This document shows, piece by piece, positions 7,853 to 16,606 of a stretch of 64,000 nucleotides of DNA (position 1 is its first letter; each line of letters starts with the position of its first letter). Below the pieces are notes generated by a model. The model made no database searches and had not been told where the DNA came from. It was given only the letters and a program-made list of their open reading frames with translations. Location: positions 1-64,000 of the forward strand of contig NZ_PXXU01000013.1 in the NCBI RefSeq assembly GCF_003011925.2, given 5' to 3'. The position numbers and the translations under genes were made by a program. The stretch is from Nitrosomonas supralitoralis. Lineage in GTDB: Bacteria > Pseudomonadota > Gammaproteobacteria > Burkholderiales > Nitrosomonadaceae.

Positions 7853-8674
7853 TTAGAGCTCGATTATTTTTACTTCCGTTTCCAATCGTGAACTGACATT
7901 GCCTCGATAAGAGCCATACACGGGTAAAGTTTTCTTTGGGTCTTTATTGGCAGCAACGGGTATATATGCTTCATTGGTAAAAATACCGGCACTTGGATCT
8001 GCGCCTATCCATCCTGCTCCAGGTGCTATGAATTCCACCCAGGCATGCAGTTCGTGACCCTCTCCCAATTCCGGATTGAAGGCGTATCCACTCACAAAGC
8101 GGGCTGGAATTCCCAGATATCTAAGCATTGTGATCATCATCCATGATAAATCGCGACATGATCCGTTTTTTCTTTGAAAGCAGTCGGAAGGTTCATGTAT
8201 GTTTTCAGCATATCTTACCGTATGACTCCATTGCTGGTTGATCAATTGCAGAATTTCATTTACTGATGTCAGTAATTCAGTAAATGGCAGCGCCTTATAG
8301 GGTAGTAACATTACTTGCATTTCAGATGATATGGGCTGATTGATACTCAAGTAGCCAAAGTGTTCCTGATTGTTCATTTCCATAACATTCATGTCTAAAA
8401 AGAAACCAAAAGGGTTAAATTGAGTAGAATGCACCTTAATGGATGCATTAATCTCCAGACACTTCACGGTTTTGTTGAACCAGCATTGATATTGTAATGA
8501 ATTTTCAATATTCAATAAGGGAAAGAGTCCGTCTGGGATGGGGTCTACCTTGAGATCAAAGGCTTCAACTTGCAAGTAAGATCGATGTTGAGGGTAAAAA
8601 TTAAGATAATGAGGTTCAAGAAAAACGGAATCATCATAGTGGTAACGAGTTATGTGGTGTATATGTAACCGCAT
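7853..8674 (-). CDS. Transglutaminase-like cysteine protease
   Basis: A 273-residue protein with an N-terminal beta-rich transglutaminase N-domain (starting MRLHIHHITRYHY) and a transglutaminase-like catalytic core. The triad is Cys173 in GSCRDLSW, His210 in ELHAWVEF and Asp226 in GADPSAG. Such bacterial proteins are generally thought to act as proteases or amidases rather than cross-linking enzymes. The start is ATG 8674 (AAGG 7 nt upstream) rather than the TTG one codon earlier. It is on the same strand as the Anbu gene and, with the ATP-grasp and alpha-E genes to the right, completes the usual Anbu neighbourhood. Confidence 0.92.
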   Translation of the reverse strand: MRLHIHHITRYHYDDSVFLEPHYLNFYPQHRSYLQVEAFDLKVDPIPDGLFPLLNIENSLQYQCWFNKTVKCLEINASIKVHSTQFNPFGFFLDMNVMEMNNQEHFGYLSINQPISSEMQVMLLPYKALPFTELLTSVNEILQLINQQWSHTVRYAENIHEPSDCFQRKNGSCRDLSWMMITMLRYLGIPARFVSGYAFNPELGEGHELHAWVEFIAPGAGWIGADPSAGIFTNEAYIPVAANKDPKKTLPVYGSYRGNVSSRLETEVKIIEL

Positions 8675-9390
8675 CAAGTAACCTTTAACTCAGGGTTATG
8701 TAAGTTGCAAAAGCTTTGTTCAAAGCTTCTGTGGTATGGCATCTGATTTGTGAGTCGTGAGAGCCGAAAATTAATCGATAAGCCAGAATTAATGGTCAGA
8801 ATTCTCATTTTCTCGTGGTAATTCAAGGCAATAATAAGCTTTAACTGCAGAGCCATACTCGCGATATTTTATTGAGTTCGTGTATCTCAGTGTGGCCTGC
8901 TGCCGTGTGTATCAAACAGTCTACATCATTAGCAAAAATTCAAGTGCATCAAATGCTAAGGATAAGATTGAGAACGAATTTAAGATACTATAATGTAATG
9001 ATTAATCTTCATGCACTTATGTTCCCTCTTAGTCAATTTGATCCAATACATATTAAAATATGTTTAATGATTTGATTTTATACTGTTGTGCAGGTATTAA
9101 TAATTTTTTAATACGTGTAAATAGGTTTGACAACCAATTCTATTTACAGTAATTTAGAATTAAAGTATTTGTTTTTTAATCTAAAAAATTTCAGATGCTT
9201 CTCTGGTAAAAAACCCTAATACATGCTTTTTGCACTTATATCCAATTTCTGTTGTGGCAGCTTGTTCGGACATCAAATCCTTGTTTAGACATAATGAACT
9301 TTATTTCCTGCAGAAATAATAATTTACTTAGGTTATATCAGAGTAGAGAAGATATTTTTCCCCAGCGTTAAGGATAAGAATCGGCAATTT
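8675..9390. other. Divergent intergenic region
   Basis: An AT-rich region separates the leftward transglutaminase/Anbu genes from the rightward glutamine synthetase gene, so it must carry divergent promoters. A 60-codon minus-strand frame at 8674-8856 ends on the transglutaminase start (TGATG), but its product resembles nothing. The 8872-9075 plus frame is equally unconvincing. GAAGCTTTG-AACAAAGCTTTTG near 8711-8732 is a partial palindrome. Confidence 0.5.
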
Positions 9391-10404
9391 ATGAGTAAAT
9401 CTAAATTAGAGTACATTTGGTTAGATGGATATGAGCCAACGGCTAACTTAAGAAGCAAGACAAAAGTGGTAGATAATTTCAGCGGTAAATTAGAAGATTG
9501 CCAAGTCTGGTCTTTTGATGGCGGCTCGACTAAACAAGCGGTTGCAGGATCTTCGGATTGTTTGCTGAAACCAGTTTCAATCTTTCCGGATCCAGACAGA
9601 ATTAATGGTTTCTTGGTCATGACTGAAGTTTTGAACCCTGATGGAACACCACACGAATCTAATTCCAGAGCACGAATTGATGATGATGCCGAAAATGATT
9701 TCTGGTTTGGATTTGAACAAGAATATTTCATTATGGATAAACATACACAATTGCCATTAGGCTTCCCTGTTGGCGGTTATCCTGGCCCTCAAGGCATGTA
9801 TTATTGTTCTGTTGGTGGAAAGAATACACATGGAAGAAAGTTTGTTGAAGAGCACGCGGATTTATGTATTGCCGCCGGACTTAATTTCGAAGGTATTAAT
9901 CAAGAAGTGGCCAGTGGACAATGGGAATTTCAACTATTCGCTCAAGGAGCTAAGAAAGCAGGAGATGAGATATGGATAGCCCGATATTTATTGGATCGTT
10001 TAACTGAAAAATATGGCTACTATATTGAATATCACCCAAAACCCATAAAAGGGGATTGGAACGGCTCTGGCATGCATGCCAATTTTTCTAACACGACTTT
10101 AAGAACCTGTGGTTCTCAAGAAACTTATGAAAAAATTTGCGAAGCGTTCCGGTCAGTTACCGAAGAACATCTGGCTGTTTATGGAGAGTTCAATGAGCAA
10201 CGCTTAACGGGTAAACATGAAACCGCGTCGATCCATGTTTTTAGTTTTGGTGTTTCTGATAGGAAAGCATCCATCAGGATACCCATTATTACAGTACAGA
10301 ACGGCTGGAAAGGTTGGCTAGAAGACAGAAGGCCTGCTTCCAACGGCGACCCCTACAAAATAGCAGCAAGGATTATTAAAACGGTTAAATCTGTCAAGCT
10401 GTAA
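9391..10404 (+). CDS. Type II (eukaryote-like) glutamine synthetase
   Basis: A 337-residue protein of the GSII class, shorter than the ~470-residue GSI typical of proteobacteria. Blocks in order: YIWLDGYEP beta-grasp start, FDGGSTKQA, EQEYFIM with two metal-binding Glu at about residues 114-116, GPQGMYYC, NQEVASGQWEFQ, GDWNGSGMHANFS with the ATP-site His, RLTGKHET, ASIRIP and EDRRPASN. All expected metal, ATP and glutamate ligands appear present, so ATP-dependent glutamine (or related amide) synthesis is predicted. Codon use is unlike the neighbours: 10 of 15 Arg codons are AGA/AGG. This suggests transfer. It stands between the two halves of the Anbu/ATP-grasp cluster; a dedicated role there is inference. 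Confidence 0.9.
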   Translation: MSKSKLEYIWLDGYEPTANLRSKTKVVDNFSGKLEDCQVWSFDGGSTKQAVAGSSDCLLKPVSIFPDPDRINGFLVMTEVLNPDGTPHESNSRARIDDDAENDFWFGFEQEYFIMDKHTQLPLGFPVGGYPGPQGMYYCSVGGKNTHGRKFVEEHADLCIAAGLNFEGINQEVASGQWEFQLFAQGAKKAGDEIWIARYLLDRLTEKYGYYIEYHPKPIKGDWNGSGMHANFSNTTLRTCGSQETYEKICEAFRSVTEEHLAVYGEFNEQRLTGKHETASIHVFSFGVSDRKASIRIPIITVQNGWKGWLEDRRPASNGDPYKIAARIIKTVKSVKL

Positions 10405-10832
10405 GAACAAAGATATAAAGAGCAAAGAAATAATCGTTGATGGTTTTTATTGATTGCTCCCTGCTTATGAAGGACTTTCTTGATGAGTCGTGTGCGCTTT
10501 GCAGCGTACTATTACATATTTAACCACAACGTTTGCTTTTGGATTGGTAGTGAGCGACGACATCTTAATAAGAAATTAATAAATCATGGTTCCCAATAGA
10601 ACAGACGCTGCGAATAATCATATTTAATATATTCACGACTTTATCGGCTATCGTTTAACTATTAATGAATTGCGATCTGTGCTGAGCGCTAAGAAATATG
10701 GAATATGGAAGAATGAAAGAATAAATAATACACAGCACATTTGTATTTTGCTTTAAATGCGTGCTATTTTGAAATTATACATATGAAAGAAAAGTATATT
10801 TCATTTATTGGATTTTATATGATGAGAACATA
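10405..10832. other. AT-rich intergenic region before the ATP-grasp gene
   Basis: There is no gene-like frame and no clear terminator after the glutamine synthetase. Its length suggests that the ATP-grasp/alpha-E pair has its own promoter, probably in the AT-rich stretch around 10720-10830, but no confident -35/-10 pair was identified. Confidence 0.45.
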
Positions 10833-12287
10833 ATGGCTATTCGCTGGGGAAGTTACAAGGTAAAAAATCTGTATGATGAAATGCTGCGGGCTAGTGGGAG
10901 GCCACGCCCGGCTGCAAAGGCTTTGTGCAGTTATTTGCGTACTTTGAAAGACGAAGATATTGAGGAGTATAAGCTGGCAGCAGAATCCGCCATCCATGTT
11001 ATGGGCGTCACATTCACTGTTTATACTGAAGAAGAAGGCTCTATTGATCGTGCCTGGCCGTTTGATATTATTCCACGTATTATCGATAAAAAAGAATGGC
11101 AACAAGTAGAGTCAGGCCTCAAGCAGCGTGTTCAGGCTTTAAATCTTTTTATTGATGATCTGTATCATAATCAGCACATTGTCAAGGATAAGATTTTCCC
11201 AGATGAACTGCTCAAAGATTCTAAAAACTTTCGCCCGGAATGCGTCGGTATAAATCCGCCACTGAGTATCTGGGCCCATATTTGTGGTTCAGATTTGGTA
11301 CGAGACAAAGATGGCACATTTTATGTGCTGGAAGACAACTTGCGTGTTCCATCAGGCGTTTCGTACATGTTGGAGAATCGCCTGGTAATGAAGCGTTTGT
11401 TTCCAGAAATGTTTGATCAATACAATATCCTGCCTGTTGATGATTATCCTTCGCAGTTATATGACACATTGGCAGCGTTATCACCACGATCCGGAGAGCA
11501 GCCTGAAATTGCTGTTCTGACACCGGGTATTTTCAACTCTGCCTATTTTGAACATGCCTATTTGGCGCAGCAAATGGGAGCGGAGTTGGTCGAGGGTAGT
11601 GATCTGATTGTAGACAAGAATGACATTGTGTACATGCGTACTATCGAAGGCCTTGCGCGGGTAGATGTAATCTATCGTCGCATTGATGACTTGTTTCTTG
11701 ATCCGGAAGCATTTCAACCTGATTCCTTATTGGGTGTGCCGGGAATCATGCGTGCCTGGAAAGCTGGGAAAGTTGCTCTAGCCAATGCACCCGGGGCCGG
11801 TGTGGCCGACGATAAGGTAGTCTATGCTTTTGTGCCAGAAATGATTAAATATTATTTGGATCAAGACGCCATTTTACCGAATGTCCCTACCTATAAATGC
11901 ATCGATAAGCAGGAACGCGAACATGTTATTGAGCATATTCATCAGATGGTGGTTAAGCCAGCCAATGAATCGGGCGGCTATGGCATGCTCATCGGTCCAC
12001 AAGCCGGCAAGGAAGAGCGCGATAAGTTTGTAAATCTGATCCGTCGTGACCCGCGTAATTATGTTGCACAACCGATGTTAACGCTTTCTACCGCACCCAC
12101 CTTGGTAGGCAATCGCGTGGAGCCGCGTCACTTGGACTTGCGTCCTTTTATTTTGAGTGGAAAGCAGACCGTTGTTACAACCGGTGGCCTGACACGTGTG
12201 GCATTGCGTAAGGGTTCAACAGTTGTTAACTCCTCACAAGGCGGGGGTAGTAAAGATACCTGGGTGGTTGATATGGAGACAGTTTAA
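10833..12287 (+). CDS. Circularly permuted ATP-grasp protein
   Basis: A 484-residue protein of the COG2308 family (DUF404/DUF407 type). Recognisable blocks are the N-terminal YDEMLRASGRPRP, GINPPLSIWAHICGSDLVRD, the very conserved VLEDNLRVPSGVSYMLENR (about residues 167-185) and VVKPANESGGYGMLIGP (about 373-389), the last being the displaced ATP-binding Lys/Gly segment. ATP-grasp enzymes ligate a carboxylate to an amine through an acyl phosphate, so peptide or amide bond formation is expected. The substrate is unknown. The alpha-E gene follows after 2 nt, clearly co-transcribed. In contrast to the glutamine synthetase upstream, 12 of its first 13 Arg codons are CGN. Confidence 0.93.
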   Translation: MAIRWGSYKVKNLYDEMLRASGRPRPAAKALCSYLRTLKDEDIEEYKLAAESAIHVMGVTFTVYTEEEGSIDRAWPFDIIPRIIDKKEWQQVESGLKQRVQALNLFIDDLYHNQHIVKDKIFPDELLKDSKNFRPECVGINPPLSIWAHICGSDLVRDKDGTFYVLEDNLRVPSGVSYMLENRLVMKRLFPEMFDQYNILPVDDYPSQLYDTLAALSPRSGEQPEIAVLTPGIFNSAYFEHAYLAQQMGAELVEGSDLIVDKNDIVYMRTIEGLARVDVIYRRIDDLFLDPEAFQPDSLLGVPGIMRAWKAGKVALANAPGAGVADDKVVYAFVPEMIKYYLDQDAILPNVPTYKCIDKQEREHVIEHIHQMVVKPANESGGYGMLIGPQAGKEERDKFVNLIRRDPRNYVAQPMLTLSTAPTLVGNRVEPRHLDLRPFILSGKQTVVTTGGLTRVALRKGSTVVNSSQGGGSKDTWVVDMETV

Positions 12288-12289
12288 TC

Positions 12290-13210
12290 ATGCTTTCTCG
12301 AGTTGCCAACAAAATCTACTGGATGGCACGCTACTTGGAGCGTGCCGAAAATACTGCACGTTTGATCAATGTCAATACACACTTGTTGCTTGATTTGCCA
12401 AAACGGGTGAAATTGGGATGGGAGCCCATCGTCGATATTACAAGCCGTCATGACTATTTTTACAGCTTATATGAAGAAGCAGATGAACGCAGTGTGATAC
12501 GTTTCATGGTTACTGATCTTCGCAATCCTGACTCTATCCTTTGTGCACTTAACATGGCGCGTGAGAATACTCGGACCATTCGTGACATTATTCCGCGTGA
12601 GGTATGGGAGCAGGTTAATGCACTTCATTTGAACGCAAAAACTAATGCGAGAAGTGTACAGACACAGCGACATCGCTATGATTATTTACGTTCTATCATT
12701 CTCGGTGTACAAACCATTAGCGGTATGCTGGCTGGGATTATGACCCACGATGAAGGCTATGATTTTCTGCGCATGGGGCGTAACCTGGAACGTGCTGATA
12801 TGACAACACGTATTATTGATGTTCGCTCCGCCACACTACTGCCGGACATGTCGGAAGCTTTATCCCCATTTGAGAATTTACAATGGGTCAGTGTGCTCAA
12901 GTCACTCAGCGCTTACCAAATGTACCGTCGTGAAATGCGTCTGCGCATAAGCCGTCCGGATGTTCTGAAATTCTTGTTGCAAGAAGAGCGCTTTCCACGT
13001 GCTTTTTATCACGCCATATGTCAGGTGCATAATTGTTTGGTGAATTTGCCACGTAACGAAAAAACATTACCGTTAATCACCAAGCTTCAACAGAAACTGC
13101 AAAACTCCAAACTCCAGACATTTAATCAGGGGAAACTACATGAATTTATTGACGAGCTACAACTCGGGATAATCAAGATTCATAACGGTATTAATAAAAC
13201 CTATTTTTAA
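12290..13210 (+). CDS. Alpha-E domain protein, partner of the ATP-grasp protein
   Basis: A 306-residue, almost entirely helical protein of the alpha-E family (COG2307). It has the conserved start MLSRVANKIYWMARYLERAENTAR, a central DYLRSIILGVQ segment and FLRMGRNLERADMTTRI at about residues 160-176. No catalytic motif is visible. In other genomes it occurs almost always next to circularly permuted ATP-grasp proteins and is thought to help them act, perhaps as a scaffold or acceptor. It overlaps no other gene and ends the transcription unit, followed by a hairpin at 13229-13257. Confidence 0.92.
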   Translation: MLSRVANKIYWMARYLERAENTARLINVNTHLLLDLPKRVKLGWEPIVDITSRHDYFYSLYEEADERSVIRFMVTDLRNPDSILCALNMARENTRTIRDIIPREVWEQVNALHLNAKTNARSVQTQRHRYDYLRSIILGVQTISGMLAGIMTHDEGYDFLRMGRNLERADMTTRIIDVRSATLLPDMSEALSPFENLQWVSVLKSLSAYQMYRREMRLRISRPDVLKFLLQEERFPRAFYHAICQVHNCLVNLPRNEKTLPLITKLQQKLQNSKLQTFNQGKLHEFIDELQLGIIKIHNGINKTYF

Positions 13211-13228
13211 TCTATAAGTTGCAATTTA

Positions 13229-13257
13229 ATCTGACAATCATTGCGTCATTGTCAGAT
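13229..13257 (+). terminator. Hairpin after the alpha-E gene, possible terminator
   Basis: A perfect 10-bp stem (ATCTGACAAT at 13229-13238, ATTGTCAGAT at 13248-13257) has a 9-nt loop and begins 18 nt after the stop codon. No T-tract follows, so intrinsic termination is uncertain. It may instead stabilise the transcript end. Confidence 0.35.
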
Positions 13258-13365
13258 CAGACTGTGAAGTACTGACACACGGCTCCAATGACTAAGCTCT
13301 CACTCCCTGCAGAAACTTTTGGGGTAACGGCTGCTTTTTTTCCTGCAGGTGATATAACGCTTAAC

Positions 13366-14187
13366 TCAGTTATTTCGACAAATACGCATCCAAAAAATAC
13401 TGCCATGCTGCTCGATTGCTCCTGGAGGCCAGTTTGACCAGAGAGGTTTGAGAATGTTTGATAGCTCAGGATCTACCGAAGCAAAAACGCTTGGCAAGAT
13501 GACCTCCAGCCAAGGACAATCACCTAGCAGATAACAAGCAAGTAAGTATTGCTCCGACCAGAACCAATCCACAGTGCTTTCTGGATAGTCAAAAGGCAAG
13601 CAGATATCATGGATACCAACCCAAACATCGTGTGGCAGTTTCGGTAAAATATCGAGAAAAAAAACAGTAGTGTCGGTATGCATGAAACATCGGTGCGAGC
13701 CATCCATAAAGATGATATCGCCTGCTTTAATCTGATCAAATATAGATAAATCTATTTCTTCCAAAGGTCTGCGATGGATTTCATGGCATAGGCTATCGCA
13801 CAAGGCTCGTGGAGCTGGGTCGATTGAAATCAATCTTGTCGCTGGGCTATGTTCCCGTATGGCTTTAGCGATGAAGCGTGTAGAGTTGCCTGATCCAATT
13901 TCCAGAAAAGTCCTCGGCTTACGGTTCGCGGTCATGCTGTATAGGGTTGTGCCGTCCATCCCCGGAATGAAACCATTGACCCAGTAAGGTTTCGTACCTT
14001 CCGGATCATCACTGCATTCAATCGTTTTTAAATTCTGTGCATAACCCAAACATACCTGGAGTGTGTCTTTATAGACATGGCGATGCCTATCTAGCTTGGC
14101 TGCCAATAAGGGATGAGGCTTGTCCATTAGAGCATATCTTGGAGGCCTTCCTACCGGGTAGTCAATGGTCAATTTATTGGTTAGCAT
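13366..14187 (-). CDS. Class I SAM-dependent methyltransferase
   Basis: A 273-residue protein. The AdoMet-binding motif I, FLEIGSGNSTR, lies at residues 94-104. A second acidic strand (LISIDPAP) follows at about 119-126, and DIIFMDGSHRC at about 157-167, matching the Methyltransf_24-like Rossmann fold in which the DGSH loop lines the active site. The substrate is unknown; relatives in polysaccharide clusters methylate sugars or lipids. Nearby genes (ExoD-like protein, outer-membrane protein) hint at envelope work but give no proof. It is transcribed convergently toward the alpha-E gene. Confidence 0.75.
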   Translation of the reverse strand: MLTNKLTIDYPVGRPPRYALMDKPHPLLAAKLDRHRHVYKDTLQVCLGYAQNLKTIECSDDPEGTKPYWVNGFIPGMDGTTLYSMTANRKPRTFLEIGSGNSTRFIAKAIREHSPATRLISIDPAPRALCDSLCHEIHRRPLEEIDLSIFDQIKAGDIIFMDGSHRCFMHTDTTVFFLDILPKLPHDVWVGIHDICLPFDYPESTVDWFWSEQYLLACYLLGDCPWLEVILPSVFASVDPELSNILKPLWSNWPPGAIEQHGSIFWMRICRNN

Positions 14188-14690
14188 AGATCAGTTGATT
14201 CAACGACATGAGAGCTAATAGGATCAGTGTGAGCTGGATTGCATCTTACCGTTTACAGGTCTAAACAACAAGTAAATCATACCATCCCATCACCATTTCT
14301 AAAGTTCAATCACAAATTCCGCCAGCTCCATAGCTGTGGGCTCGATTATTTTATATGTTATGTGAGCTCTGTCCCGAAGATATATGCATCTGAATGAGTA
14401 TGGTCTTATCCCTGCGTCCTAAATCACCCAATTAATCTTAAACCAGCCGGCGCCATGAAATAGGTCTCTGTTTCGAGAGCAGGGATGTGTACAATAATGA
14501 AAGGCTTCCAAATAGCCAATGATGACGCCATAATCTACCTTAATATTCGAGATGTTCTTCCTTTGCTGGAGTACTTATCCGTTAGATTCAGAGCGCAGAT
14601 GCTTAGGAAATTTTAAATCGTGTGCGTCGCTTATTATTAATATGCCAGACGCTATTGTTTGACAGGATATGGAACTCAAGGAAACTCTCT
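14188..14690. other. Intergenic region with fragments of possible old coding sequence
   Basis: Two short protein-like stretches are visible: a minus-strand frame ending at TAG 14299-14301 (..YLRDRAHITYKIIEP..) and the plus-strand frame at 14485-14616 (listed separately). Neither belongs to a family I know. They may be pieces of a decayed gene between the methyltransferase and the ExoD-like gene. Confidence 0.35.
14485..14616 (+). CDS. Possible 43-residue ORF, unknown
   Basis: ATG 14485 follows GCAGGG and opens 43 codons to TAA 14614-14616; an internal ATG lies at 14497. The sequence (ANDDAIIYLNIRDVLPLLEY) has a balanced, globular-looking composition and a basic tail (MLRKF). It may be a small gene or a fragment. 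Evidence is limited to the open frame and a marginal ribosome binding site. Confidence 0.22.
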   Translation: MCTIMKGFQIANDDAIIYLNIRDVLPLLEYLSVRFRAQMLRKF

Positions 14691-15326
14691 ATGAGCGATA
14701 ACAACCATAACAGCAATAACAAAAATGAACGATCTACATCTGAATTGCTGGAAAACGTGGTCGTTGTTTATCGCAGCGACACCCTGAAGGTGAGAGAGAT
14801 CAAGAACACCCTGCACGAACGTGGTTTCGGTGTGTTACTGGCTATTGCTGCCCTGCCGCTTTGTCTTCCCGTACCTGTGCCGCCTGGGTACACAACATTT
14901 TTTTCCATCCCACTTTTCATATTTTCAGTACAAATGATGCTAGGCATGCGGGCACCTTGGTTGCCTGAATGGATAGAAAATAAAGAAATCAAGCGGTCCA
15001 GCATGGAAAAAATGATCGTTAAGGCTAGTCCCTGGCTCAAAAAAATTGAAAAACGCTTGCAACCTCGATTGACCTATATCAGCGTACATACTTGGGAAAG
15101 AATTATTGGTATTTTTGCATTCGTTTTTACTTTATCTATCGCACTTCCTATTCCTCTGACTAATTTTCCACCAGGCTGGGGAATTCTCATCATGTCATTA
15201 GGCTTGCTTAGTAAAGATGGCGTCACCATCCTCATCGGGATGATCGTTGGCACTATAGGTGTTGGTATTACCATGATTATCCTTGCGCTGCTCTGGATGG
15301 GTATGTCTTTGCCGACGTTTTACTAG
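14691..15326 (+). CDS. ExoD-like exopolysaccharide synthesis membrane protein
   Basis: The frame is open from 14622, but ATG 14691 with AAGGAAA upstream gives the expected 211-residue protein. A polar, Asn/Ser-rich N terminus is followed by the ExoD-family signature: HERGFGVLLAIAALPLCLPVP (about residues 44-64), PLFIFSVQMMLGMRAPWLPEW, then a second copy-like segment with IPLTNFPPGWGILIMSLGLLSKDG and a hydrophobic C terminus. At least four membrane segments are predicted in the inner membrane. ExoD was named for an exopolysaccharide defect in rhizobia; its molecular role is unclear. It appears monocistronic. Confidence 0.85.
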   Translation: MSDNNHNSNNKNERSTSELLENVVVVYRSDTLKVREIKNTLHERGFGVLLAIAALPLCLPVPVPPGYTTFFSIPLFIFSVQMMLGMRAPWLPEWIENKEIKRSSMEKMIVKASPWLKKIEKRLQPRLTYISVHTWERIIGIFAFVFTLSIALPIPLTNFPPGWGILIMSLGLLSKDGVTILIGMIVGTIGVGITMIILALLWMGMSLPTFY

Positions 15327-15688
15327 CGTGACTGAATGAATTGGTACATTCTTTGATGTTTGCAAATTACAAAGCAATTGATCTTACTCCCTTGCTTTAT
15401 TCACAATTCGAGTTCAAATTATCGATTGTTATGTGTTTTCCATGTGCCATCGAACTATTCAGCGATTGCTGGCAAAGTTGGTTTGGTATTTGTACACCAC
15501 AAACTGGCTCAATCTCATCATAAAAAAACACCCCACTAAGAAATTAGTGAGGCGTCAAGGCTCCGTTACACATCGATACTCTTTTGGTAACGAACGATCA
15601 AAACTCGAATCTAAATCAGAGAATTATAAGAATCTGAGCTGTTCTAGTAATTGACTGCTCATACACTGATATAAGCTTACTTTTTGTT
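15327..15688. other. Convergent intergenic region
   Basis: This separates the ends of the ExoD-like and outer-membrane protein genes. It contains a minus-strand terminator-like hairpin at 15521-15553. The frames at 15341-15523 and 15433-15654 show no family resemblance and are not called. Confidence 0.5.
15521..15553 (-). terminator. Probable terminator of the outer-membrane protein gene
   Basis: Read on the minus strand, a CTCACTAA/TTAGTGGG hairpin with a TTTC loop is followed by GTGTTTTTTTA. The stem is six perfect pairs with three more past a mismatch. It lies 136 bp beyond the stop codon, rather far. Confidence 0.4.
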
Positions 15689-16606
15689 CTAGAAACCGAT
15701 ACCGACATAACCGCCGACGGACATGCCGCCAATTTTTGTGCCATCCAGCGACCCCGTTACAAATTGATAACGTGCATCCGCGCCAATGAAAAAATCTTTC
15801 CAGATGTTATACTCAACGCCGCCTGCGAACATAATGCTGGGTTCCAGTACGGTGATTGATTCAGTTGGCGGGCTGACAACGTGTATCGCTAAGCCAGCAG
15901 GAATTATCCAGGGCCTGATTTTGTAATGCGCAAAATGATTAAATTTAATTTTTGGAGATGCGGTCAAGGTAAATTGATTGACTGTCACTCCCCGAGAATT
16001 GTATGCGCCCCCCGCTAGTTGAGTGGGCTCATTCGCCAGCGCATTACCCTGAATCCCATGTCCAAATTGTTTATATTCAAACATTAACTCCGCGTCTATC
16101 TCAGTTTTAGGTATGAACCCCCAGGTATCCTTGGTCAGTTGAAAATCAAATCCCGCGCCGGTATACCACGCATGCCGGTCTGCTTGCTCCTGCGCGCCAA
16201 CCGGTGCGACACGACTTTCGATCGATACGCCATTACGATGTGCATCGCTCCTGGCATAGCCGCCACGGAAAAACAGCATAATTCTTTTCTCGCTCATACT
16301 TTCAGAATAGATGCTTTCTTGTGAGGTTCTGATTGACTGAATCTGCTCAACTTTCTGCGTGATTCGGGCCGATTCTGCTTTCACTTTGTTCAATTCGTTT
16401 TGAATTTCTTGCGTTCGGATCGACTCAGCTTTCATTCTGTTCAACTCACTCTGAATTTCTTGCAGGGTATTTTCCAGCTGTTTGATGCGCTGAGTTGCGG
16501 CATCTTGCGCATTTACTTGCGTCGTAGTTGTAGAAAAAATAATTAATAGCGAAGCGCTTATTACAAAATCAGCCGTTGATTTTCCCTTTTGTAAAAAAAA
16601 CTTCAT
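15689..16606 (-). CDS. Outer-membrane beta-barrel protein with N-terminal coiled coil
   Basis: A 305-residue protein with a signal peptide (Lys-rich start, hydrophobic core about residues 14-28, cleavage after VNA at about 33). Next comes a long coiled coil, about residues 35-95, made of near-repeats of QEIQ.ELN..KAES. From about 105 to the end, alternating beta strands with aromatic belts lead to a C-terminal Phe (GYVGIGF), the usual barrel-assembly signal. The design, coiled coil plus 8-12-strand barrel, resembles porin-like surface proteins; the coiled coil may trimerise or contact peptidoglycan. No specific family is recognised. Confidence 0.75.
   Translation of the reverse strand: MKFFLQKGKSTADFVISASLLIIFSTTTTQVNAQDAATQRIKQLENTLQEIQSELNRMKAESIRTQEIQNELNKVKAESARITQKVEQIQSIRTSQESIYSESMSEKRIMLFFRGGYARSDAHRNGVSIESRVAPVGAQEQADRHAWYTGAGFDFQLTKDTWGFIPKTEIDAELMFEYKQFGHGIQGNALANEPTQLAGGAYNSRGVTVNQFTLTASPKIKFNHFAHYKIRPWIIPAGLAIHVVSPPTESITVLEPSIMFAGGVEYNIWKDFFIGADARYQFVTGSLDGTKIGGMSVGGYVGIGF

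Noticed and set aside
8674-8856. 60-codon minus frame ending on the transglutaminase start (TGATG)
   Set aside because: The stop/start junction looks like coupling, but the product resembles no protein and no good ribosome binding site precedes its ATG.
8872-9075. 67-codon plus frame in the divergent gap before the glutamine synthetase
   Set aside because: AT-rich, no ribosome binding site, no resemblance to known proteins.
15433-15654. 73-codon plus frame after the ExoD-like gene
   Set aside because: It spans the terminator hairpin of the opposite gene and shows no protein-like pattern.
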